Below the pieces are notes generated by a model that did not search any database, was not told where the DNA came from, and saw nothing but the letters and a program-made list of their open reading frames with translations. A DNA stretch of 64,000 bases from DATKYQ01 sp035528415 (GTDB lineage: Bacteria > Myxococcota > B64-G9). This document shows, piece by piece, positions 15,416 through 23,100 of this stretch. Location: the NCBI GenBank assembly GCA_035528415.1, contig DATKYQ010000097.1, positions 1 to 64,000 of the forward strand. The letters run 5' to 3'. The position numbers and the translations under genes are program-made. Position 1 is the stretch's first letter. Every line of letters starts with the position of its first letter.

Positions 15416-16706
15416 CATCATCAGACGCAAGCGTGATCGTGTGGCGTTGAGTCCCGAGGAGATCCGCTTTTTCGTGCGCGGCTATGCGGCCGGCGAAATA
15501 CCGGACTATCACGCCGCGGCCTTATTGATGGCCGTTTATCTGAACGGGATGACCGACGAGGAGATGCTGGCCTTAACCACCGAGATGCTCGAGTCAGGCG
15601 AAGTGCTCGACTGGTCGGACCTGAGCGGTCGCAAGGTCGACAAGCACTCGACCGGCGGGGTGGGAGACAAGACCTCGCTGATCCTGGCACCCATTGTGGC
15701 GGCGGCCGGCGTCTACGTGCCGATGATCTCGGGTCGCGGCCTGGGACATACCGGCGGCACGCTCGACAAGCTGGAGTCGATCCCGGGGTTCGATGTCAAC
15801 CTCAGTGCGGAGCGCTTCAGGGAAGTGTTGACGTCCACCCACATGGCGCTGGCAGGACAGACGGGAGAGATCGCCCCGGCCGATAAAAAGTTGTATGCCC
15901 TCAGGGATGTGACCGCCACGGTGGAGAGCATTCCGCTGATCGCCTCGAGCATCCTTTCGAAGAAGCTGGCCGAGGGCATCGATGCGTTGGTATTCGATGT
16001 CAAGGTCGGCGCGGGCGCCTTCATGAAGAGCCAGGCAGATGCGCAGGTTTTAGCGAACACGCTGGTCAAGATCGGCAAGCGCGCGGGAAAGAAAGTAGTT
16101 GCGCTGATTAGCAACATGAGCCAGCCGCTGGGCACGCACGTCGGCAATACTCTCGAGGTGATCGAGTCGGTCGGTGTGCTCACAGGCCAGGTCACGGGCG
16201 ACCTGGCCGAACTGTCTTTCGAACTGGCGGCTCACATGCTGGTGCTGGGCGAGGTCGCCAAGAACCTGGCTGCGGCCAGGCGGCAGGTTGACGAGATTAT
16301 TGAAAAGGGGGCTGCCTTCAGGAAATTCCAGGAGGTAGTCGCGGCCCAGGGCGGGGACCCTGTCGCGCTAAAGGACCACTCCCGCCTACCCGGCGCCCGA
16401 CGCTCGGAGACGATCAAGGCGAAGCTGCGCGGCGTCGTGCAGCAGATTGACGCCGAGGGGGTGGGCATTGCGGCCATGAGACTGGGGGCCGGCCGCGCCA
16501 CGGTGGACGCCGAGATCGATTACGGTGCGGGAGTGATCCTGCATTGTAAAGTGGGTGATCGCGTGGAAGAGGGAGCGGACCTGGCCGGCATGTATTTCAA
16601 TGATGCTTCAAAGCGGGAAGAGGCACTCGCCTGCCTGGAGGCGGCCTTTACCATCGGCGATAAGGCGCCGGCGGTCTCGAAGCTAATTTACAAGATCATT
16701 TCCTGA
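15402..16706 (+). CDS. deoA: Pyrimidine-nucleoside / thymidine phosphorylase
   Basis: 434 residues. The ATG at 15402 follows AAGGAGG; a second in-frame ATG is two codons on. The family signature KHSTGGVGDKTSLILAP and the SGRGLGHTGGTLDKLESIPG loop are intact, as are KKLAEGIDALVFDVKVG (phosphate/nucleoside site) and the C-terminal GAGVILHCKVGDRVEEGADL barrel-sandwich domain. It splits thymidine or uridine into base and sugar-1-phosphate, which DeoB then isomerises. From sequence alone I cannot separate DeoA from Pdp specificity. It lies inside the operon, 22 bp before the purine phosphorylase gene. Confidence 0.93.
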   Translation: MRMSDIIRRKRDRVALSPEEIRFFVRGYAAGEIPDYHAAALLMAVYLNGMTDEEMLALTTEMLESGEVLDWSDLSGRKVDKHSTGGVGDKTSLILAPIVAAAGVYVPMISGRGLGHTGGTLDKLESIPGFDVNLSAERFREVLTSTHMALAGQTGEIAPADKKLYALRDVTATVESIPLIASSILSKKLAEGIDALVFDVKVGAGAFMKSQADAQVLANTLVKIGKRAGKKVVALISNMSQPLGTHVGNTLEVIESVGVLTGQVTGDLAELSFELAAHMLVLGEVAKNLAAARRQVDEIIEKGAAFRKFQEVVAAQGGDPVALKDHSRLPGARRSETIKAKLRGVVQQIDAEGVGIAAMRLGAGRATVDAEIDYGAGVILHCKVGDRVEEGADLAGMYFNDASKREEALACLEAAFTIGDKAPAVSKLIYKIIS

Positions 16707-16728
16707 GCGCGCGGGAACGGGAGAGTAA

Positions 16729-17553
16729 ATGTCCAGCACTATCGATCAACTCGATGTCGGGATGCGCCTAATCAAGCAAAGGACGAACATCGAGCCTGAG
16801 ATGGGCCTGATCCTGGGTTCGGGCCTCGGGTTTCTGGCCGACCGGGTGGACGGAGCCGTGGCGGTGGGCTACGGCGAGTTGCCGGGCTTTCCAGTCTCAA
16901 CCGTGGAGGGTCACGCCAGCCGGCTGGTACTGGGGCAACTCAGCGGCAGGCGAGTTGCCGTCATGCAGGGCCGATTTCATTTTTACGAAGGCTACACCAT
17001 GGAACGCATCGCCCTGGGCGTGCGCCTGCTCGGCCGGCTGGGGGCAAAGATCATCGTAGTCACCAACGCCGCCGGGGCGATCCGCGATGATCTGCGCCCC
17101 GGGGACTTGATGCTTATTTCCGATCACATCAACCTGATGGGCACCAATCCTCTGATCGGGCCGAACCCCGATCACCTGGGTCCGCGCTTTCCCGACATGA
17201 GCGACGCCTACAACAGCGAGTTGCGCAAGCAGGCGCGACAGGTTGCGCTTGCCGAGGGCGTCGAACTGAAAGAAGGCGTCTACGCCGCATTCAGCGGGCC
17301 GTCCTACGAGACGCCGGCCGAGATCCGCATGCTGGCCAAGGTGGGCGCCGACGCGGTGGGCATGTCGACCATTCCGGAAGTGATCGCCGCCGTTCACCAG
17401 GGACTGAGAGTGGTGGGAATTTCCTGCATCTCAAATCTGGCCGCCGGCATCTCCAAGAAACCCCTCTCCCACGATGAGGTCAAAGAGACCGCCCACAAGG
17501 CGCGCGACAAGTTCACGCGCTTGCTCATGGCAATAGTGGGGCAATTGCGTTGA
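16729..17553 (+). CDS. Purine-nucleoside phosphorylase (trimeric PNP I type)
   Basis: 274 residues, the standard length for trimeric PNP. Motifs in order: LILGSGLGFLADRV (phosphate-binding Ser), TVEGHASRLVLG (catalytic His), MQGRFHFYEGY, VTNAAGAIRDDLRPGDLMLISDHIN (ribose/phosphate contact), then GPSYETPAEIRMLAKVGADAVGMSTIPEV and the purine-binding CISNLAAGI segment containing Asn. It phosphorolyses inosine and guanosine to base plus ribose-1-phosphate. ATG with GGGAGAG upstream. It is the third gene of the salvage operon. Could be called punA, xapA or deoD2; I leave the symbol empty because naming depends on specificity. Confidence 0.93.
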   Translation: MSSTIDQLDVGMRLIKQRTNIEPEMGLILGSGLGFLADRVDGAVAVGYGELPGFPVSTVEGHASRLVLGQLSGRRVAVMQGRFHFYEGYTMERIALGVRLLGRLGAKIIVVTNAAGAIRDDLRPGDLMLISDHINLMGTNPLIGPNPDHLGPRFPDMSDAYNSELRKQARQVALAEGVELKEGVYAAFSGPSYETPAEIRMLAKVGADAVGMSTIPEVIAAVHQGLRVVGISCISNLAAGISKKPLSHDEVKETAHKARDKFTRLLMAIVGQLR

Positions 17554-17577
17554 GACGGGCGGGAAGAGGAGAAACGC

Positions 17578-18003
17578 ATGCAAGCTCGTGCCGGGAGGCC
17601 GGTCAGATTGAAACGGTCCGAAGAGAGACTGATTGCCGCGGCGCGTGAAGCGCGCAAGCGAGCCCATGCGCCCTACTCGCGTTTCAAGGTCGGAGCGGCG
17701 ATCGTCTCGGAGGATGGCGAGATATTTTCGGGTTGCAACGTCGAAAATGCCTCGTACGGGGCCACGCTGTGCGCCGAGCGCAACGCCGTCACCGCCGCCG
17801 TGGCCGCCGGGCACAAGTCTTTTACGGCGATAGCCATCGTGACCAACTCGAGCCCCCCGGCCCCGCCCTGCGGATTGTGCCTGCAGGTCCTGGTGGAGTT
17901 CTGCCGTGAGTTGTCCGTGTTGTTGACCAACCCCAAGGGCGAGGTGGTACGCACCAGGCTGAGCAAGCTGCTCCCGCGTCCATTCTCCCCGCGCAGCGGG
18001 TAA
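17578..18003 (+). CDS. cdd: Cytidine deaminase
   Basis: 141 residues, homotetrameric small type. The N-terminal PYSRFKVGAAIVSEDGEIFSG leads into the zinc site: C-N-V-E-N (catalytic Glu), CAERNAV, and PPCGLC with the two zinc cysteines. It converts (deoxy)cytidine to (deoxy)uridine, which the upstream pyrimidine phosphorylase can then split, so the four genes form one pathway. The ATG at 17578 is preceded by AGAGGAGA. It ends 3 bases from the convergent gene for a membrane protein, with no clear terminator between them. Confidence 0.94.
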   Translation: MQARAGRPVRLKRSEERLIAAAREARKRAHAPYSRFKVGAAIVSEDGEIFSGCNVENASYGATLCAERNAVTAAVAAGHKSFTAIAIVTNSSPPAPPCGLCLQVLVEFCRELSVLLTNPKGEVVRTRLSKLLPRPFSPRSG

Positions 18004-18006
18004 TAG

Positions 18007-18837
18007 TTAGTATTTACCGGATGTATCGGCCGGGCGCTCGAGCGGCGGCGGTCGCGAGTCGGGCTCGGCGGTCAGGAAAGACAGCGCAACCAGCATTACG
18101 CCAATCAGGACAAGGCACCAGGTGAGAATCGCAAGCCCGCGGGCCTTGTTGCTCGCCTCGCGGGCGACCTCGTCCGGGGGCTTGTCTGAGACGAAGAGCG
18201 GATCGTCGGGGGTGCCGCTAACCAGCAGGTTTCCGGCGCCGTCCATGGTCAGCCTGCCGGTGATTATAGCCAGGTCGCCCGGTTCGAGAATGGTCTCACT
18301 GAGGCGGCAACGCCCGACGCCGCCGCCCGCGCCGAAATGTGCGCCGAAGCGGCGCATCAGCACGACGGTTTCAGGATCGTTTTTGGAAAGCGGGCCCGTC
18401 TCGAACGACCTGTCAACGCTCAGCTCGAGATCCGCGTCGTGCAGGTCGATCTCAACCCGCCCCGACTCGTCCTCGAGGTAGACGTGATCGACCATGCGCG
18501 TGATCACCTCTTTGGATCTCCCGCTGCTGGATTGCAGCCGGTAGCCGCCGTAGGCGGGGGAGCCGCTCACCTGGATCTCATCCGGCGCGCTGAGATCCGA
18601 AAATACGATCTTGAGAAACAGGCAGCGCTTTTTAGAAACCGGCGATTCGATCGTCTCATCCGAGATCAGGCGTCCCATGAGCTGGACCTTGCCGGATCTT
18701 GCGTTGGCGATAGCCTGGACATCCGAGGTCAGCGCGCGTGCCTGCCGGCGATAGCCGGTCCAGCCGAGACGGGCGAGCAGCGAACCGGCTCCACAGGCCA
18801 GGCCGGCCACCAGGGTGGTGATGTCTAGCGAGAGCAT
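18007..18837 (-). CDS. GIDE/MULAN-like double-membrane-span protein
   Basis: 276 residues from the ATG at 18835-18837; a TTG three codons earlier is possible. One transmembrane helix at the N-terminus (ITTLVAGLACGAGSLLARLG) and one near the C-terminus (GLAILTWCLVLIGVMLVALSFL) enclose a beta-rich domain of about 200 residues. That domain begins KVQLMGRLISDETIESPVSKKRCLFLKIVFSD, the pattern of the GIDE/BAM domain shared with eukaryotic mitochondrial MULAN. Bacterial versions lack the RING finger, as here, so ligase activity is not implied. Last gene of a four-gene minus operon headed by a V4R sensor and a receiver protein. Role unknown; a membrane output or scaffold is only a guess. Confidence 0.7.
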   Translation of the reverse strand: MLSLDITTLVAGLACGAGSLLARLGWTGYRRQARALTSDVQAIANARSGKVQLMGRLISDETIESPVSKKRCLFLKIVFSDLSAPDEIQVSGSPAYGGYRLQSSSGRSKEVITRMVDHVYLEDESGRVEIDLHDADLELSVDRSFETGPLSKNDPETVVLMRRFGAHFGAGGGVGRCRLSETILEPGDLAIITGRLTMDGAGNLLVSGTPDDPLFVSDKPPDEVAREASNKARGLAILTWCLVLIGVMLVALSFLTAEPDSRPPPLERPADTSGKY

Positions 18838-18853
18838 GACGGGCAACTTTTTT

Positions 18854-19558
18854 TCAATGTTGTTTCTCCCGATCGTCCAGCGCCATCAGGCGCCTGATGC
18901 AAGCGGAGCACACCGAAGCCGATTCTCCCGATATCAGCGGCCCGGCCTCGGCGGCGGCGCGCCCGCAAAAAGAGCACTTCTCAACGGCGCCGGGATTTTT
19001 ACCGAGCTCGGCGAGCATTTGTTCGGCTTTTTCGATCCAGGCGTCGGCCGGCGCGAGTTCCCGAAGCGAGGAGAGCACACGTGCCAAGACGCCCGGGCGC
19101 GAGGACTGGGCCGCAAGCCAGCTGGCGGTCTTGAGGTTCTGGACGGCCTCCTGCTTGCAATCCATTGCCCGCGCCGCCAGGCCGAGCTGCTCGTAGACCT
19201 CGACGGATTGTCCCGGAAGCCTGAGGGCGCGCCGCAATACCAAAAAGGCCAGCATCGGGCGCCGCTCGCTGTTGAGATTACGGGCTACGCAGAGGAAGGA
19301 CTCCCGTGCGGCATCGAATAGGTCTTCCCGGGCCAGGTGCTCCGCCTTATCGATCAGGCCGGCCAGCGCGTAGCGAACCGCCTTGCTCAGGCCGAACAGC
19401 TTGTCGGCCACGTAGTCGAGCCTGAGCCCGCCGGACGCCCCCAGGAAACTCCCGGACATCAGGCAAGTCGGGCAGATGCGGCCCACACCAGGCAGGACCA
19501 CCTCTTCGGCGGCGGCGCCTCCGCAAACGCTGCACCTGTTGTCGCCGGGAGTGTCCAT
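18854..19558 (-). CDS. Two-zinc-finger helical protein with C-terminal ClpX-type zinc-binding domain
   Basis: 234 residues. The N-terminal zinc ribbon has C9xxC12 and C29xxC32. The middle 150 residues are all-helical with TPR-like repeats (EDLFDAARESFLCVARNL, VEVYEQLGLAARAMDCKQEA). The C-terminus is C195-SF-C198-GR...C217-SA-C220, closely matching the N-terminal zinc-binding dimerisation domain of ClpX. In ClpX that domain recruits adaptors and substrates; here there is no AAA+ part. It may dock partners or mimic the ClpX adaptor surface (inference). It lies between the receiver gene (17 bp) and the GIDE-like gene (16 bp) in the same operon. Confidence 0.65.
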   Translation of the reverse strand: MDTPGDNRCSVCGGAAAEEVVLPGVGRICPTCLMSGSFLGASGGLRLDYVADKLFGLSKAVRYALAGLIDKAEHLAREDLFDAARESFLCVARNLNSERRPMLAFLVLRRALRLPGQSVEVYEQLGLAARAMDCKQEAVQNLKTASWLAAQSSRPGVLARVLSSLRELAPADAWIEKAEQMLAELGKNPGAVEKCSFCGRAAAEAGPLISGESASVCSACIRRLMALDDREKQH

Positions 19559-19575
19559 GCCCGGAAAACCGCCAT

Positions 19576-19956
19576 TCAGGGCGAGCGCTCGCCCAATAAT
19601 CTTTCGATGATTTGCATGAGTTCGCTGACCCGACCCCCCTTGCTGAGCACGGCATCCGCATTTTGTTGTTCGCCGAGGGATGCGAGCTTATTGTCGTCGA
19701 TGCCCGAGTAGAAGACGATTTTCAATCCGGGCTTGAAAGCGCGTAGCGTGTCGCAGGCCCGGTCGCCGGAAAGAGAGCCCGGCAACATGATGTCGAGCAC
19801 GACCAGGTCGGGGTCGAAATCCTTGAGCAGGTAGCCCGCTCCGATGGTGTTGGTCGCGGTGGCCACCGAGTAGCCGTTTTTCTCGAGCAGATCCTTGGTC
19901 ATCTTGAGGATGAACCGATCGTCATCCACGACCAGTACATTGCCTTTATGATGCAT
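19576..19956 (-). CDS. Single-domain response regulator
   Basis: 126 residues from the ATG at 19954-19956, with CAGGAG upstream. It is one receiver domain and nothing else. The acidic pocket is D11-D12-D13, the phospho-acceptor is D55 in VVLDIMLPG, the switch Ser/Thr lies in VFYSGIDD and the conserved Lys in VLSKGG. Without an output domain it must act by protein contact, as CheY-like proteins do. No kinase is encoded in its operon; its neighbours are a V4R ligand-binding protein upstream and the zinc-finger protein downstream. The longer open frame adds 14 residues without a ribosome site. Confidence 0.88.
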   Translation of the reverse strand: MHHKGNVLVVDDDRFILKMTKDLLEKNGYSVATATNTIGAGYLLKDFDPDLVVLDIMLPGSLSGDRACDTLRAFKPGLKIVFYSGIDDNKLASLGEQQNADAVLSKGGRVSELMQIIERLLGERSP

Positions 19957-19975
19957 GGCGTACTCCTGAAAAAGA

Positions 19976-20509
19976 TCACCAGCTCCAGCTTTCGGCACCG
20001 GCCAGGTCGTTACCGATCGCCGAAAAAAGACAGGCGGGATCGCCCCGCGCTAAGCACATCTGCTCGGTGCACGAGGTGGGCATGGACAAAACCGCCTCGG
20101 CCATGCCGCCGACAGCACCTGCGAACAGGTGGCACACCGGCTGGTCGGCCTGGCCGTAAGCGGCGGCCAGCGGCGAGCCGGTCACGCGCACCACGAGTTT
20201 TTTCTCGTCCGCCTGCCAGGCGGACAGCTCGAACTTGCCCCAGCCCAGCTCCGAGGCATGCATGCAGGCGGCTTCCAGCAGTTCTCGACCGTCTCCGGCC
20301 AGGGCGGCGCGCAAGCGGCGCATGACCCCCATGGCCCAGGACGCCCCGGCCGTGTAGAGGTAATCGGGTGCGTTTGACCCAAGGCGGTCTTCTACGCCCT
20401 TCTGTATTTCCGAAAGCGTCTCCGGCCGCAAGAGCAGGTAGCGCAAGGGGCCGAGCATCAGGGCTCCTCGTTCGAGATCATAACTCAGGTTTTCGAGCCG
20501 AGCGCTCAT
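19976..20509 (-). CDS. V4R-domain small-molecule sensor protein
   Basis: 177 residues. The C-terminal half has the V4R (4-vinyl reductase) signature: C-H-L-F-A-G-A-V-G-G-M-A-E-A-V followed by TSCTEQMCLARGDPACLF, that is, the Gly-rich helix and the C..C.a.Gd..C.F cluster. The N-terminal half (RPETLSEIQKGVEDRLG, helical) fits the usual V4R lead-in. V4R domains bind hydrophobic ligands such as aromatics or chlorophyll precursors and often regulate or deliver them. First gene of the V4R-receiver-zinc protein-GIDE operon, divergent from the beta-propeller gene. It is probably the input module; the ligand is unknown. Confidence 0.78.
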   Translation of the reverse strand: MSARLENLSYDLERGALMLGPLRYLLLRPETLSEIQKGVEDRLGSNAPDYLYTAGASWAMGVMRRLRAALAGDGRELLEAACMHASELGWGKFELSAWQADEKKLVVRVTGSPLAAAYGQADQPVCHLFAGAVGGMAEAVLSMPTSCTEQMCLARGDPACLFSAIGNDLAGAESWSW

Positions 20510-20670
20510 CGAGGTTTGAGACTATCATCGGCGTCCGGGATGGTCAATCACGCGACTCATCGAACTTCTGGATTTCAACAGGCCTTACGCGTTATTTTCA
20601 GCGGATGAGATTTATTTGGGTTTTAGGACGTCATGGAAACTCCAGAGAAATGGCACAAGAAGGAGCAGTC

Positions 20671-21666
20671 ATGAAATCGATTGGAATTTGTCTTTTAAGT
20701 TTTTTGGCATTGATGATAGGTCCCCTGTCTCTGGCGGCCGCTGGTGAATCCCAGATCTTCGGAAAAGACCGCCGGGTTGTCGAGGTAGTCATCCCGGTGG
20801 AGGCTCAGCCTTTTGACATGGCCTCGAGCCCCGACGGAAAAACCCTCTACGTGACAAACGTCTCAGCCGGAAAGCTGACGATGATCGAGGAAAACAAGGT
20901 GGTGCGCTCCGTGGCCATCGGCGCCTGGCCCACGGGCTTGGCCATGAATGCAAGCGGTGAAATTCTCTATGTGGCTCTGGGAAATGAAAACGCCCTGGCG
21001 GTGGTGGATGTGAAGAACTTGAAAGTGAAGAGGAAGATCCCGGTGGGCAAGTTTCCGATCGGTGTGGCTTTGCCCCCGGATGAGCGCTTTGTGCTGGTCA
21101 CCTGCGCCTATGATGACAGCATTCACCTGGTTTCCACGGCCACCTGGGAAAGCAAGAAAGCGACAGTCGGGCATATGCCCTATTTTTCGATCCTTTCCAA
21201 GGATCAGAAGACAATCATAACTTCCAACCTTTCTTCGAACAACGTCACCGTCACTCAGTTGGAGGTCGACAAGGGACCGCTCAAGGGAGACAGCTTTCAC
21301 CTGGCGCCCTTAAAGACCATAGCCGTGGGCCTCAATCCGGTGGGTTTGTCGTTGAGCATCGACGGCAAGCGACTCTATGTGGCCAACTACGGCGCAAAAT
21401 CGGTGAGCGTGGTCTCGACGGACAAATGGGTGGTTGAAAAAACCATCGAAGTCGGCACCCAGCCTTATTGGATCGCCGTGCATCCCACGGACGGCTTCTT
21501 GTTGGTGAGCAACTGGGGATCTTCTTTCGTCGACGTCCTTTACCCGGACGGGAAACACACTAAGGTCCAGGTTCAGAATACGTTGACCAAGATCTACTTC
21601 TCGCGCAACGGAAAGCGGGCCTTTACTTCCAACTACACGGGCAACCAGATCTCAGTAATCGAGTGA
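20671..21666 (+). CDS. Secreted YVTN/YncE-type beta-propeller protein
   Basis: 331 residues from the ATG at 20671, with AGAAGGAG upstream; the open frame extends about 100 codons further but without a signal or ribosome site. The signal peptide is MKSIGICLLSFLALMIGPLS, cut near AAA. The mature part is a seven-bladed propeller. Its repeats carry the family pattern SPDGKTLYVTNVSAGKLTMIE, ASGEILYVALGNENALAVVD, PDERFVLVTCAYDDSIHLV, SIDGKRLYVANYGAKSVSVVS and RNGKRAFTSNYTGNQISVIE. Such proteins usually sit in the periplasm or on the surface and bind ligands or partners; no enzymatic residues are evident. It appears monocistronic; a strong hairpin follows 28 bases after the stop codon. Confidence 0.85.
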   Translation: MKSIGICLLSFLALMIGPLSLAAAGESQIFGKDRRVVEVVIPVEAQPFDMASSPDGKTLYVTNVSAGKLTMIEENKVVRSVAIGAWPTGLAMNASGEILYVALGNENALAVVDVKNLKVKRKIPVGKFPIGVALPPDERFVLVTCAYDDSIHLVSTATWESKKATVGHMPYFSILSKDQKTIITSNLSSNNVTVTQLEVDKGPLKGDSFHLAPLKTIAVGLNPVGLSLSIDGKRLYVANYGAKSVSVVSTDKWVVEKTIEVGTQPYWIAVHPTDGFLLVSNWGSSFVDVLYPDGKHTKVQVQNTLTKIYFSRNGKRAFTSNYTGNQISVIE

Positions 21667-21694
21667 GTTCCTTCGACAGTATAATCTCAGCATT

Positions 21695-21735
21695 TGTGAC
21701 CGGATTCAAGACACCGTGTCTGAAATCCGGTCACA
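21695..21735 (+). terminator. Strong 41-nt hairpin after the beta-propeller gene
   Basis: TGTGACCGGATT and AATCCGGTCACA form a 12-bp perfect stem, and the inner AGACAC/GTGTCT pairs as well, leaving almost no loop. There is no T tract, so it could be a protecting 3' hairpin, a factor-dependent terminator or a protein-binding palindrome rather than a classic terminator. Confidence 0.5.
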
Positions 21736-21840
21736 CCTGAAGAACCAGCTCGCTGTGATTACGGGGAGTTGCAAGATGGCATGGATGTTGCTTTTTTGCC
21801 CCCTAAATGCCCGATGAGCACATACGGAAAGGGAGAAAAA

Positions 21841-22950
21841 ATGGAATCGATAAATCGAAACAGAAACGTAGACAATGTACAGAAGGACGTGGTGCGTGAC
21901 CGTTACCTGAGCCACGATAGTCACAGGGATGCCCAGCTGATTCACATGTATGAAAAATACGCCTCACGAATCGATCTCGGGGCTTGGGCACGGGAATCGC
22001 GCGATCTCAGCTTTATAATGCTGCGAAAGAATGTCCACGATGAACTCGGGTGCAGCATGAAAGAGGCTCATGAAATTGCCCAGCACTTGGAGGAAAACAT
22101 TGGCTATGCCGTCTACCGCGCGGCGGACATGAAGATCAGGCCCGTGGTCGCCGGGGCGTTGCGGAATGCGGCAGAACGCCTGGATGGCATCGCCAACGAC
22201 AAGCAAGCCTGTACGGCGCTGCTTGACAAGCTCGAAGCCGGGTTGTCTTCGGACCTGCGCGACGAGACGGCCAAGCTGCAGGCATACGGTTTGACCCGCG
22301 AGCAAGCGGCCGGTATGGCCGTTCAGCTGAAGAACTTCGGCTCCAAAAGCTCTATGCAGAAAATGCTTTCAGCACATGGTTGTGCTATGTACAAGGGCGA
22401 CTCCATGCATCTTGCGGATTTCCAGGCCGCGCTGCGGCGCTCTGCCGGCGAACTGCGCGCGCTGGCCGCCGATCTGCCGCACAACCGCAGCGTTCCGGTC
22501 TTCGAGCAGTTTCCGGCGCTTACGAAAGGGCTCAGGGCGGGAATCGACAAGCACTCGTTTTTGGCCTACGTGCTCGACAACCACGAGAAGATGTATGCCC
22601 TGGAAAAAAGCGAGATGCAGAACCTGGGACGTATCAGGAGCGGCCGCCACGGCGACAAGTGGGTAAAGAGGTGCATGCTCGATCTCGGAACGGCCATCGG
22701 CGCCAAGCTCGCCATGGCCCCGGGGATAGGAACCGCCATGACAGCTATCGGCACCGCCGGCTCGCTCAAGTCGTTGATGGATGCCGACCAGCTATCCCGC
22801 AGGCCCGATGAGCTTTCGTATCTGGCCAGGGGCGTTAGCGAGCAACGCTTTCTGGAAAAGAGCCACCAGGCCGACAGCGAGCTCGGTCAAAAGATAGTGA
22901 CCTCAATTCTCTATGACTCAGCCATGAGTCTTGCGGGTTCGGCAATCTGA
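21841..22950 (+). CDS. Unknown all-helical protein with a C-terminal hydrophobic hairpin
   Basis: 369 residues from the ATG at 21841 (AAAGGGAG 7 bases upstream); the open frame begins 24 codons earlier. I do not recognise the family. The first 290 residues are charged helices with regular heptads (NAAERLDGIANDKQACTALL, ALRRSAGELRALAADL). A Gly/Ala-rich hydrophobic stretch (LGTAIGAKLAMAPGIGTAMTAIG, about 282-305) and a second weak one at the very end (SILYDSAMSLAGSA) could insert in a membrane. There is no signal peptide. The pattern of a soluble helical bundle with a late amphipathic hairpin resembles secreted or injected effector or pore proteins, but that is only an analogy. It stands alone between two promoters. 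Confidence 0.7.
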   Translation: MESINRNRNVDNVQKDVVRDRYLSHDSHRDAQLIHMYEKYASRIDLGAWARESRDLSFIMLRKNVHDELGCSMKEAHEIAQHLEENIGYAVYRAADMKIRPVVAGALRNAAERLDGIANDKQACTALLDKLEAGLSSDLRDETAKLQAYGLTREQAAGMAVQLKNFGSKSSMQKMLSAHGCAMYKGDSMHLADFQAALRRSAGELRALAADLPHNRSVPVFEQFPALTKGLRAGIDKHSFLAYVLDNHEKMYALEKSEMQNLGRIRSGRHGDKWVKRCMLDLGTAIGAKLAMAPGIGTAMTAIGTAGSLKSLMDADQLSRRPDELSYLARGVSEQRFLEKSHQADSELGQKIVTSILYDSAMSLAGSAI

Positions 22951-23050
22951 CGGGGGACGTGGCTTAAGTTCCGCGGACAGGGTGTTTCGTTTGACACACC
23001 GACTAATATACAATCATCGTAATTACGAGATGATAACCGGCTCTTTCCAG

Positions 23051-23067
23051 GTGGCATGCGTCCTGCA
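23051..23067 (+). promoter_or_regulatory. Candidate sigma-54 promoter of the peptidoglycan hydrolase gene
   Basis: GTGGCATGCGTCCTGCA has GG (23053-23054) and GC (23065-23066) exactly 12 apart and keeps TGGCATG and TGCA, with three departures from consensus. It would start transcription near 23078, leaving a 23-base leader with an AGGAGAG ribosome site. Weaker than the sites at 8334 and 57861. Confidence 0.4.
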
Positions 23068-23100
23068 GGTATTTTCCGTATACTGTGACAGGAGAGACAG

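Noticed and set aside
14090..15430. 446-codon minus-strand open frame across deoB
   Set aside because: Shadow of the high-GC deoB gene; composition lacks domain logic and it overlaps a certain enzyme gene.
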